NCBI GenBank assembly: GCA_037903355.1
Contig: JBAJFE010000014.1
Coordinates: forward strand, 1,116,001-1,180,000
Direction: 5' to 3'
DNA from: Trichuris trichiura
Taxonomy: Eukaryota; Nematoda; Enoplea; Trichinellida; Trichuridae
DNA: 64,000 nucleotides
Position 1 is the first letter of the stretch. Every line of letters starts with the position of its first letter. Below, piece by piece: positions 25,116 through 36,611 of the stretch. The position numbers were made by a program, and so were the translations under genes. The notes under the pieces were generated by a model that searched no databases, was not told where the DNA came from, and saw only the letters and a list, made by a program, of their open reading frames with translations.

Positions 25116-27856
25116 TCAATTGGCATGAGCCGCCTTCTTGCGATGCATAACGATGTGCTTCCATATGCGGCAAGAAACACCTCCTCTAAAGAATAAACAA
25201 ACGTTGGCAATACGTTATTCAGAAGGAAAACGCTGCAACAAACACCAAGTTTACCTTATGCCCAATTGCAAAAGTTCCTCACGCGAGGTTACCATTTCAA
25301 GCAAATTTTGCAACGTGTACTCTTCCCTAGTCAATATGTTTATGGAATGCTCATCGATTTCGATTCTTCTTAACCATTCCACAAGCTCCTCATCAACGCT
25401 GTCAGTCCGGCTAAAAAATGAGAATACAATCGCTGAGAAAGATAAATACTAGAAAAGACTAACGCTTTTCCACATGCTCTGTCTATCGGATGAATACGAG
25501 CATTTGAAGGGGTCGAAATCTTAGAAGCAATAGCGCTCAATAATGCCTGGCATGACTGGACCGCCTTTCGAAATTCAATAGTGCTTCTGAAGGGAAGAAA
25601 AAGGTACAAATAAAACAGAATGTCAAACTTGCCTTTTGGTTGAAGCAAAAAAGTCAGCCAACTCTGCACGCAAATCGTTTAGCAGGGATATGAGAACACG
25701 ACCATCGTGAAGACCATAGTTGGACTTTTTCGACAACCCCACAGAAGTAACAGTGGAATAGCTGGAATTGGCATCATCGTCATCACCATCATCTGAGGAA
25801 GATAACGGCCTTGGTTCTGGAAGACCACCAATGAAACCGCAACATTTTAAGGAGAATCTGAGTAGACAACGCAGTTCACCTGGGAGAATTGCTTCGATTA
25901 TGCTTTGAACGCTTGAGCGAGTAAGGTTGTCCAGAGTGAACATCCAATGAGGTCTTATACGATGACGGCGCAGCACACTATGCATCTTTTGTGACAGAAT
26001 GCGCTTAGAAACCAAACGCGAAATAATACAACTACTTACGACATCCTGAAATGCATAAAATGCAAGATGGAGTTGAGTAGCTGACGTAGCATCAGTGCCC
26101 AGAATTTCAGCTATTCTTTCTGAAACAAGGCAATGAGCGAACTCGGTCGAACAGGGAACAAAACTGACCGCCAGTTTTATGTAACTTCGTGACGTCTTTA
26201 TCATATATAAAATCGCGCAGACAAACCAACAATGATCTCAAGACATCCTGTAAATTTTTTTAAAAAGTACAAAGGAGATGAACAACCAAACGTCGTCAAC
26301 TTACTTCAGAGGCGATGGGACCAGTTATCCCAGTTTGAATGGACGAAAGCCAAAGCTCGATTATCTAAAGGGAAGGTTATAAAAGGAGAAGCGAAAATAC
26401 AAAATGTTAAACAAACTCTGTTCTCGGATTCTCTCATTATGCCTGAAAGTATTTCACGCCGCTCAGATTCCTTTCGAAGAAAGGATGCCCTGGACGAAGG
26501 ACCAGGAACCTCTGGTACGGGCGCACCCTTTTCGGAGGGAGACCGCTCGTCGAGTATTTCGTTCAAAGACAGCAACGACGAAGAAATTTGCATACTCCTA
26601 AAAAAATGTAACCAAGAATTAGAAACAAGAACAACTTAGCGCGACAGCTAAGCTACAAAGCGCCAAGGCAGAAACCCTTCGAGAAGAAAGAGCAACAATT
26701 TCTTTTTTCAAACGATGTGTGATTGGCTGCTATATACCAGGTATGCAATCATTAAAACACATATACCTGACTAGCTGAAGGTTGTGAAATTTTATTAAGA
26801 TTCGCACAGACATTAAGTACTGATGCGTACGCGCACCTTCTTAGAATTGAATTTCTGAACTGACAGTATTGTCGTCAGCGCTCTGCAATGGACCAACACT
26901 GTTCGCTCAGGCCTTACAACAACTTTCGGCATCATCTGTGCCACACAGGTACATCATCGATGTCAGCGAAGGACGTGATAAGGGTAAGAGTGAATATCAC
27001 TTATTCATTGGTCCATGTTGACAACTGAGGGTGTCATTTCAGAAAGTTCTATATGTTGTGCACATTAAAAATTCGTCAGTTTTGGTTAATAAAAACGTAA
27101 GGATTTACTTTACTAGTCACTAGTTGCTACCGTAGGAATACCAACGAGCAAACGAAATCTTCCATGAGAAAAATGAAAAAAAAGACTTTATGTTCAATTG
27201 GGAACGGCGACAAAATTAATTTGAAAAGTTGTGCTTATAACATGCAGCTCCAGGAAACGGAAGTTACTTGCGGCCAGAAATTCGGCAATCGCTTGTTCTT
27301 TACTGTTATCAGGCAAATTATTTATACAAGTTTTCAGATGGACATGAATCGCTAAAACGCTCCGCAGAAATTTTTAAGAGCTTATATAATATATGTCTCT
27401 ATGAACAATTAGATATAGAAGCAAAAGTTCCTACTCGTCCTTTTCTTCCTGACTAGTTGTTGTATACGAAATGGAACGCCCGAAGTGGCGACCTAAAGCA
27501 AGAAAAAATAATCTATTGTTAAATATGCAGGAAGCGTTTTACTCGCGTCGCTGAAGGTGCTGACTTCCGGCTGTTCATTGTAGCGACGCCACCGACACCT
27601 TAAACGACAGTGAACAAGTGATCAAGTAGCAAATAAAAATAATCAAAATAAAGCGCGCACTTATCAAAGAAGGAATTCATTATCAGCATGGCAGCAGTTG
27701 GTCGCTGACTCGGATCAGGCTCAAAGCATCTGCAAGTTAACGGAACAGATTTTAGGAACGATGCAACGCAGCAGTATAGTCAGGACTTTAAAATAAGGCT
27801 CTTCGCGGCATTGGACAATTTCTCGGAATAGGCGGATGAACTTTGAACATGCCAAC
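25116..27856 (-). other. ASK kinase C-lobe, C-terminal domain and SAM domain
   Basis: Exon 27,856-27,787 encodes [11 protein letters not shown] then, after a one-base shift between 27,825 and 27,824, [13 protein letters not shown]; the next gives [13 protein letters not shown]. Small exons 27,351-27,328, 27,158-27,114 and 27,024-27,001 are tentative. Then 26,597-26,417 ([19 protein letters not shown]), 26,364-26,305, 26,247-26,169, 26,119-26,040, 25,985-25,880 ([15 protein letters not shown], hallmark of ASK kinases), 25,816-25,633 (acidic Ser/Asp run), 25,586-25,464, 25,410-25,255 and 25,185-25,116. The last two form a SAM domain ([42 protein letters not shown]), ending TGA at 25,116. Intron 25,587-25,632 uses a GC donor (AAAAG/GCAAGT). 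Confidence 0.88.
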
Positions 27857-30800
27857 CTAAAATAAGCTGAGTAGAAACAGTCCCAAATAAGAAAAATGAT
27901 TCAAGAAAGATTGAAGATTTGAAACATGGCTTCGAAAACGCGGTAAAGCGATCCTTCAGAATTTCAATTTTTTCTTTATCGACACAGAAGCATAGTACAA
28001 CTCTTGCAGCGCTTTCGAAGTTGTACGGACTCCGTTTTCAATGCTGGTAGGTAAAGGTATAAACTCTGAACTCTTGCGAATATACTTCAACTCCTAACTT
28101 TGTGCATAACCAACAATAACACTCCTCAAGGTGGTAAAACGTAGCATTGCTTAGCTGCAGTACTTAGAAAAGAAGCACATTTAGTCGCTGGCCTTCAGTC
28201 AGTAGGTACGTCAATGTATTTCCAGCAACCGAAGCGCAAAATGTTCTGCAGGCACCACTTTGCAGAAGGACAACGGACGGCAATGAAAATTAACCCCCCA
28301 TTAGTTACTGAATTGGAAGTCAGCATGTTTACGACGTGGTTTAAATTCAAAAATGAATCATAGAATGAAGACTCAAATAACCTCAGTTAAAAGACTTAAA
28401 GCAGTCCAAAAGGACGACTACAGCGGTGGCGGTCAAAATTTCCAAAGTCGAAGCGCCGAATAGCCTGAAAACATACTGTAAAGTTATGAATTGACATATT
28501 TTAGGTAAGAAGTGTATTTTAGCAAAGGCGTTATTATGCTAGTCTTGCTTTTTAGGTCACTAACTTCGATCTATTTGGAATTTCGATTTTCGAGACTTTG
28601 ATCATAACCCTTACTAGAGAATCTGACCGGAAAATTCATTTTCAAAACAGACTGAGAATGTCAAGTTTTATCAGTCATTACTGCTTATGCTAATAGAAAG
28701 AGCAGAAGGACATAGAAAGCAACGAGGAAAAGGCTCGTCTTAATGAGCTTGTGATTATTAACCAAAAGGCAAGCGAATAGGGAAGTCGCCTACAGCTAAA
28801 GGTGTTCGTAGACAAACACTGAACGTTGTTACAGTAATTAATGCAGAACATGAAAGAAATGTACTACTGAACCGGAAGCACGGAAACCTGTATACCCATT
28901 GGTCGATACTGCATTGAAGTTCAAAAGTGGGAACGATGAGGAGCCTTGCACAGAATCGATAACAGTGGTGATAAAAATCCTGAAAGGTCGAAAATAAGCT
29001 GTAAAGTTTGGCCTTGTGGTAGTTGTGCATTGCCATCTTCTATGTAAGCAATGTATTTGCGTAGAGGCGTTATTATACAAGCCTTGTTCGAAGCTAGTGA
29101 TTTAAAGAACAAGACCAATATACTAACCCCTCTACACAAGTATATTCCTTATCTAGAAGATATCAGTGTGCAAGTCTTACAACGCCAAACTTTACAGCAC
29201 ACTTTTCGACCTATTTGAGATTTTGATCTATCGAGGTTTCGGCTGTCGGGATTTTGACCCTAACTCGAATTTAACGACGCACAAAATCAGCACGTGAGCC
29301 ATACATAAACTTAGCGGAAAGAAACTGGCATCCGTACCTGATACAATAACTAACGTGAAGCTGAGTAAGAAAATTATGCCCACATTTGGAGGCGGCCAGT
29401 GCGCAAGGTGTATAAATAAAATTTTTTTTAAAATTTGACGCGAAGGTAAAAGTTGTTCAAGAAATGTTTGAAAGAACAAAAAATGAAGCATCTACCTTAA
29501 ACATTGAGGCTTCCGGGAGACCAAACTTAATGGAACAGCAATTAGACCGGTACATAAATGAAAGGAACAATTACTTCGAAGAAAGGGGGCTTTCCCGTAG
29601 CCATTTCGATCATTGTGCATCCAAAAGACCAGATATCTGCCTGTGAAAGCAACATCTTGCCAAATAAGGAGATGAGAATGGCTTACCGGTGCTCCATAGC
29701 CTCGCAATCCTTCTTCAATCACTTCTGGAGCCATATATTGAGGAGTGCCTAGAAAGCACCTAATAAAACACCAGCCGACATGTTCTTTCTCTTTTGGCTA
29801 CCAGTCATCCCTTCAGCGTCAGGATTAAGGCCGGCTAATCGTTTACAGGTACCAAAATCTGAAATTTTGCACAAACCGCTGTAAGTGTTCACCAAAACAT
29901 TGTCCCCTTTGATATCGCGGTGGACTATCTTTTGCGAATGCTGTGAACAAAAGGGCTAAATAAAAAAAATCGCTTCAGCGGCTTAAGCGAACCAAATAGT
30001 TGAGCCCTTGCAAAATCTGCCTCGCGTAGTAAGCTATGCTGTTTTCGTTATCGATCAAAGGGCCCCACTTGTTTCGCAGCAAAAGCGACAAGCTTCCTGA
30101 AACACTTCTACCAATTTGCGGGAAGTTAACACAACGAAGCTTACCTCCAGGTACCAATTCCATAAAAATGCGGAACACCTTTTGATCTTCGGACACTTCG
30201 CAGCCAAGGTACTGGACAATGTTGACATGCTTAAGCGTAGAGTGCAGCTGTATTTCTTCGACTAATGGTTGAACGCCTCTGTAGGAAAAAACACGCGCAC
30301 GGAATAAGTGTAGTACAAAAAGAGAAATAATTGTTAGTACTCTGGATTTTTAACTTCCAACTCCTTGATAGCAATCATCCGTTGTGAATCGAAGTCCCTG
30401 CCGGAATATACAGTACCAAAAGTGCCCTTGCCGAGAACAGTTCGGTTTCCGTCCTTGTCCAGCTCGAACTCATACTAAAAAGGTTTTAAAAAATAAACTC
30501 TTTTTCGTGACGGCGATATCACGGCTGTACTTGTTTATGTTAATAATAAACTGCAGTCAAAGTTCCCTATCGGAGAATTTTTCTCCTCCCTCAACGCGGT
30601 CTGACATTATGCCATTCGCAGCTTGCATAGAAAGTAAAGCTGGTTTCTAGCATTTCTGTGTTTGTTTATCTAAGTAATCTTTAAAAATAATTTTATCGAT
30701 GGAGTTACCATGGGATCCATGCTTTTCTAAAAGACCACCCGCATTTCTTGCTTAAACAAGCAAGCCCGCTAGCATTTCGCAACTTCTCGCTGCAAGACGG

Positions 30801-33800
30801 CGATTTGCTAGTGGAGCTACACATTTTTTATCGAAGATTTACAGAGATGCTCCTACATACTACATATTTAGTAAATAGCTACGCAATATTATCCACCTCA
30901 TTCAAAGAAAGCTAGTGAGACAGTGGCAGTGTCGGCATCTGGACTGATTCTCTGGGGTTGATGAGGTAAAGAAACCGCCCTATTTCAGATGCTGTGGCGG
31001 CGTACGAATCAGGCCTTAAGGGTCGATGTGTTCGCTGACAAACCATCCAGTAGCAATATCGGCCCGATGGCCGCCTACCTGGGAAAATGGACGGCAATAT
31101 TAGTGTCAACAAAAACAGAATTTAATGTGTGCTCAGGTTAAAGTTACGCTATGTAAAAATGCATAGAACATTTTCTACTGTCCGCGGTGACCCTGGAATT
31201 TTTGTTGTACTCTGTATAAAATTCGTTGGCAAATTAATTACCGATATTGGTTCCAGGTCTGTGTAGTCACCAAGCAGCTTTGTTCCCTCGGTTGTCGAGG
31301 TCACCTGACTAGCCAGTTCGAGAAACCTTAAGCAGCACTTCAACAACCTTCTGCGGACTACAATAATCGTGCAATACCTCTGCCGATGAAAATCAGTCGG
31401 AAGAATTAGGGTAAAGTCGTCTGAGTTTAGGTATACGTATAAGTAAACGGTTCTTTCGTCGCTCTTGGACGCGCTTATGGCGCGAATCGACTCGGCAGGA
31501 AATATCCACTGATTAGCGTTTGCCTTTACGGTTGCGTCTTCGACGTGCCATAAGCATATAGAATTGTTAGCTTCATTGACGGACACGTAGCTTGGAACGT
31601 GAACCTGGAAGACGTGTATCAAAAGAGCAATTGGCAATCAAAGGAATTAAGTAACCTTCGATGGTTCCATGCTCAAAACTGGAAAGCGGATATCTGACGT
31701 TACCGGTTCCGTGCGTGTGTATTCAACAAAGAATTCCATCCAAAATAAGAAGTGCTGATACTGTGTGCAGTTATCCAGCGCGGATCTTGTCGATTCGCGA
31801 TACCACTTAATCAGCTTTATATTGCCAATAGTGGACTTCAAGAACCTAAACGTTCCAAAGTCAATGGCCATTTTCGAAACATACAGGCAAACACAGCCTT
31901 TAGCATGAACGCTTGATTTATCGCAGCCTGTATACAAGGTCGGGAAGACACAACGAAAGGTACTAACTATTAGAAATTTTCATGAACTAAAATTCGGAAT
32001 AGAATCTGCCATGCGCATTGAAAGAGCATAACTAAGCGATGTGCATTGCAACAAATGAAAATGACTTACCAAGCCGGTGGCTTCAACTCAAACATACGCG
32101 ACGCAGCTTGACAAGCATTGATGTAGTTCTCAGCTAGCACGCTGATTTCGAAAAATGTGGCAACGTCCCAATAGTCCAAAAGATTGAACAACGATCCTTT
32201 GCGTCCAAGAAGGCCACTCAATATCATAGCTACGAATAATAGTTAAAAGTTCGGCGTATCAGTGGCAGCATTGAAGACTTATGCATTACCGATCTGCTGA
32301 AGTTCATTGCAAGTTTGAAACGACTCCCCGGCGATGACTAGCAAAGTGGCAAGATTAATACCGGCATATTCGTTGGGCTGAATTTCGAATCCTTTTCTGT
32401 ACCTACAAATGGGAATCGCATGAGACTAAGGATAACTAACTCTCGCATATAAGAACACATGGTACCATGATAGAACCACTTCCCTATATGGAAGATTTCC
32501 TCACGACAAATATAAAATTTGAATTCTTTCGTCCCCGCTTATAAACAGTTCGACTAGTCGTTAACAGTAAGCAAATAATAACCGAAAAACAAATCCGTAA
32601 CTAGTTGTAAGTTTGACAGTTTTAGCAGCAAAAATAGACAACAACTGAGAGTGCCCAAGTGGTTCAAACAAACCATCAGAAATGACCTACTCAGACGTCA
32701 ACGCACAGCGACAAAGCTAACTACTATGCACTTACGAACACAATGCTGTTCCCAGCTATTGAAAACATAAAGAGTTTTTAATCTTTAATCTTTTTGATCG
32801 TTAGCCTAACACTGGCCGTTACTGTAACGAAGAATAGCACAAACGCTTTAAACAACTGCAAATGAAGGAATATCTCTCTCTTCCCATTTAGCGGTAAATA
32901 AAATTAAGTGGGCGCCAAAAGAACGACGGTAACCTCACTGCGAAAAGGTAAATTTTTCTGTTACTCTTTCGATTTTGCTTCTGGCTGAACTACCTACTTA
33001 AACCAGGATGGCAACTACAGTGAATCCTCGTTGTCCGAACGTTCGATTATCTGAATTCGACGAGGAGAACAATACAACCACACTACGAACAAATGAAATT
33101 CAAGCAGCGGCGCCTTCGCTACTGGAACAGCGTTTTCTGCGGTGCTAGGTTCGACTTGCTGTTCGCTTTTTTTTGTAAATTTAAAAACGCTACTCAAACA
33201 AGTCGTCCAAATAACATAAGAGAATCTGACACGAGTAGTCGAATTGGTTAGCTAGTTAGGTACTTCGGCATTGTCCGCTCACTATGTGCTACCGTTGTGG
33301 GTCCGTGCTTGGATTATGGCCTTATAGTTCTTCAGTGTTACTTGGTTCTATCAAATCAAGTCTACATACATTAGTTTACACTTTGTACGTTCCCTTCACC
33401 GATTTTTTTAGAGTTGAAGACCGCTTCTTAATTAACAAAAATTGTGACAATAGAACATAGACTATATTACGGTATACATGGTACTTCAAAGTCAGTTGGC
33501 CTTCCATTATTTGAATTCTTCGACCTTTTGGTACGCGCAGTTTGGATAGCGAAGTTTCACTATAGTGCGTTTTCAACAGCGTGATTAGCAAAATTATACA
33601 GCGATGACTAAACTTCATCACATCAAACAGATACATAAGTTCAGCAAGCTATTTTCTGGTACGTACGTCGGAATGCATCGCAGAAATTATACTGAAATGC
33701 TCTTTCACTTCAGCGCAATAAAGAACAGTAAAAACAAAAAACTTAAACTTAGCCTCGTCAAGGGATTCTTTGTCTTGACATTTCGACTTCTATCCTTATA

Positions 33801-36611
33801 TATACACTTAATTGCCTTTTCCAACATGCTCAAAATCACCTGCAACGCAAGGTCGTCGCCAATGTTCCGCCTGAAGTCAGAAAGAAAAAAATAGATGGCA
33901 GCGCAATTGTACGTTCAACCGGTTTAAGGCGAAGGCATAATGAAATTGCACTGCCGAAGAGTGGAATATCTTGCCTGAGGAAGGCTTTTACGTCCTCGAT
34001 ATACCATGGCACCATAATTCTGAACGCCAAGCAAAGGAAGTCAGGGATCTGATTTTCCTGCTTTTCCAGCATGCTCAAAATCACCTGCAAAGGAGCATGC
34101 TGACAACCGTATCTACAGATAATACGTCCGGGTCGTCTAGCCGCGAACGAAGTTGATTTAAAACATTGTTAAACTTTTCACCGCGATAATTCTGACGAGC
34201 GATTTGCAAGTCGGCTAAGAACTTCTCCTTGCTGTGCTGACTGAACTATGCGCAAACCGCTTTATGAAATTTGATGGCACGACGACATTTTACCTAGCGT
34301 CAATCTGTACCTCGTTGAGCATTTGTTTAATTTGAGAACGGAATGAGCGTTTGCCCTGGGACCCGCCATTAACTGTAGGAGCGCTGCCGAACCAAGGCAC
34401 ACCGAACACTACATGAGAACAACTCCAAGCAACCAATGCACCATCAACCAAAGCGTACAACAGAGTCCTATAGTTGTTTTGCGGAATCTGAAAAATGATG
34501 CCAGACAAGTTGGCACGCTTAGTCCTGCTCGAAACAACGGATGGAAGCATACTTTAAAATGCAAAGGAGCGCGCTCTCGGAATGTTTCGTCGAAAGCGTA
34601 CAAGACAATGTTGTAATTCTGATTCATGCTTTCGCGTACACCCAAATGGTAGCACAGCGTGCTTTGCTGCAGACTGTTGCTGACGTCGACCACAACGACG
34701 TCAGCGTTGTAGAATGAGCCCAAGGTAGAAGTCTCACCAAAGCCCAACTTTTCAAACGGTATCCACTAGAAAGAACGTATAGCAAATAAAATATACACGA
34801 AAAGCAGAGCTACCACTGTTGAAAATGAAGGCAGCAAGACCTTATTTCCATTTCAGCTGAACCTGTAAGCGTACTTGCAATAGGATGCAAAGAAGGAAGC
34901 CATTAGTGACTAAGCACGACACTATTATGGGTAAACATTCTGTCCTACCCCTATCCATTCTCATTATTTCTTTTTTTCTGTTTTTTCAGTCCCCAAACTT
35001 ATATTTTACCTATTTTCAATTTTTTTGATTACTAGGTTACGTTGTACCTTTGAATCAGTTACTTTCTTCGAACCTTTCGCATTAAAAAAAGGTCATCCTT
35101 AGTAAAACTTAGTTTGCGCAACGATGGCGCATTGATAGTTTTTTCTCATCGTCGTCTTTTAACTCATTTCATTTTTATTCATTAAACTACTTTATCTCTT
35201 ACAAAGAATGGGTCAATAGCGAAAAGAACATTGAGTTGCACCATTAGTAATGACGAAATTAAAGGTACGAATACATTTTTTCTGCCGTTATTTCTTTTTC
35301 ATTGGTCATTATTAGTTACAATTATTACTGTTATCGCGCTCTAAGTTAACCAATTTCGTTTTATTCTAATCTTAATTTGCTTTTGGCATATTTTTCTCCA
35401 ATCTGCGCAACTTGCCGCGAACTTCCGAATTCAAAGACTTCACGTTTAAAGTGCTACATGATGCCGACTTGAATAGGTTTCCCAACCATTCGTTCTGAAG
35501 GCCAATTATGGGATTAGAGAAGCTCCGACAGTTGCGTATATTCTTAATGAAGACCATTTACGACAGGACATTCAAGTACAACAAAGCGGAATGAACATAA
35601 TCAAGATTGTTTAATGAAATAAAGAAAGATGTCTGCATAACGTGAAGTTGGCAAACATGGAAATTAAGCGAATAGATATTCCGTCATCTGATACTTACTT
35701 CAAAACCTTTTCTATCAATACAGCTCCTTATTTTACGTCAAGGTACCGAAGATCTAACAAGACTTGAAATTTCAAGTCGTCCTGTCTCAAACGAACTGAA
35801 AAGGTGCGGCGAACAAACACCGGTAATTTCTTAAGCGCTCGATTTGCACAGCGTTTAATACAATATTGCCTTCCCGAAAATATGCTGCAAAGTCGTAGTA
35901 ATAATGAAATGACTATCACTTGATTGAGTTCGATATTTCCATTAAGAAGAAAGAAAGAATTAACAACCGGTCTTTGATGCCTCTATTGGTTAAGTTGAAA
36001 ATTAACCCCATCCATTACGCTCATCACATGGTACGTTCAGCAGACTTGAAATGTCGCAAAGTCGAGAGTACACAAACCACTACAGGGCAGGCGCAGCAGC
36101 AGTACAAGAACCAAAAACAAAGAACAGGAATTTTCTTTCGCTGCATTAAATAAGTGATCGTGATCATTGAACTATATTGCTTCTAAACTGTTGACTAACA
36201 ATACTACTAGAGAATGCAGCGAAAACCGAAAGTGAAGTTTGAAAACCAACGCGGCCGCGCTTGTCGTCTGGAAGGTATAAACTGAAAATGGTAAATAAAG
36301 TGGCAATTCATCACAGGCTAAAAGCGTGAAAACATCCCTTCCAAAAACACAAAATAACAGTATACAGTTCTTGAAACAATAACAGTTTCCAAGAAATGCA
36401 TATTTACCTGCACTTTAATGTCGAGCGAGCTTTCCAACGCTTGCAGTTCGTCCCATATCATTTGTCGTGCTGAAAGGCCTTCTTCTTTCAGCAAAAGATC
36501 AATTACAACAACGGCCTGCAAGAGACGGCCACCTCCAAGTTTGGGCACCACTATGGCATCATCAGTGTTGGAGGAGGCGCTGTCCGATTGACTTTCCTTA
36601 GCGGAGGTCAT
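25116..36611 (-). CDS. MAP3K5: ASK-family MAP3 kinase (MAP3K5 / NSY-1-like)
   Basis: About 30 exons; the order of conserved blocks matches apoptosis signal-regulating kinases from N-terminus to SAM domain. These kinases sit atop the p38/JNK cascade and respond to oxidative and other stress. ATG chosen at 36,611 (MTSAKES). Exons (minus): 36611-36408, 34765-34553, 34487-34294, 34240-34085, then disturbed exons 34019-33920 and from 33870, then 32396-32290, 32229-32070, 31845-31656, 31604-31378, 31326-31242, 30474-30341, 30278-30145, 30096-29993, 29940-29802, 29748-29687, 29640-29575, 29525-29496, 27856-27787, 27729-27661, 27598-27543, 27492-27435, and the C-terminal ones given separately. All but the disturbed junctions agree in phase. 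Exons between 32,397 and about 33,820 were not resolved. One frameshift in the kinase domain and one in the N-terminal half. ASK1/2/3 assignment is not possible by eye. Confidence 0.9.
28430..28610. mobile_element. foldback element with 17-bp subrepeats, copy A (in ASK intron)
   Basis: The left end (GGTCAAAATTTCCAAAGTCG) is the inverted complement of the right end (CTATTTGGAATTTCG...GACTTTGATC), and both are made of the same 17-bp unit as the minisatellite at 15.2 kb. The interior (CTGAAAACATACTGTAAAG ... GGCGTTATTAT) matches copy B. Confidence 0.55.
28910..29280. mobile_element. foldback element with 17-bp subrepeats, copy B (in ASK intron)
   Basis: Inverted arms: GCTGTAAAGTTTGGCCTTGT at about 28,998 pairs with its complement ending at about 29,198, with pairing over about 80 bp towards the centre. 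The outer tips (AAAATCCTGAAAGGTCGAAA and the complement of TTTTCGACCTATTTGAG) are 17-bp units. It sits in the 1.64-kb intron between the ASK micro-exon and the kinase C-lobe. This architecture recalls foldback (FB) transposons whose termini are tandem short repeats. Confidence 0.6.
29496..32396 (-). other. ASK central regulatory region and kinase domain (N- and mid-lobe)
   Basis: Exons at 32,396-31,242 read [82 protein letters not shown] and [19 protein letters not shown], the central TPR/PH-like region. The kinase domain starts at 30,474: Gly loop [12 protein letters not shown], invariant Lys in IAIKELE, catalytic loop [10 protein letters not shown], metal site [13 protein letters not shown], activation segment [11 protein letters not shown] (Thr retained), then [19 protein letters not shown]. 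All key catalytic residues are present. Introns here are 46-65 nt except 767 nt (30,475-31,241) and 224 nt; exon 29,525-29,496 is only 30 nt ([10 protein letters not shown]). Confidence 0.9.
33018..33562. mobile_element. pogo/Tigger-like MITE (in ASK intron region)
   Basis: The left end after TA at 33,016 reads CAGTGAATCCTCGTTGTCCG; the right end before TA at 33,563 reads, in complement, TAGTGAAACTTCGCTATCC with continued similarity (GAATTC...). About 545 bp, diverged termini, no transposase. It occupies the unresolved stretch between ASK exons. Confidence 0.55.
33820..36611 (-). other. ASK N-terminal thioredoxin-binding-like and TPR-like region
   Basis: Exon 1 gives [20 protein letters not shown]; exon 2 gives [20 protein letters not shown] and [18 protein letters not shown], the strongly conserved ASK N-terminal block that binds thioredoxin in mammals. 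Exons 3-4 give IKQMLNEV and [19 protein letters not shown], start of the TPR-like regulatory region. From 34,085 to about 33,820 order breaks down: [11 protein letters not shown] and [19 protein letters not shown] are in correct order, but the segment expected after them (QIPDFLCLA) lies upstream at about 34,060-34,025, and a 28-nt string is repeated (34,089-34,062 and about 33,845-33,818). The first intron is 1.6 kb. Confidence 0.8.

Noticed and set aside
26232..26639. 135-codon plus-strand ORF
   Set aside because: It is antisense to three well-supported ASK exons, whose minus-strand reading matches the kinase family.
30912..31112. 66-codon minus ORF inside the ASK intron before the kinase domain
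   Set aside because: Flanking exons join directly in phase (DLEPIS then YEFELD) as in ASK homologues.
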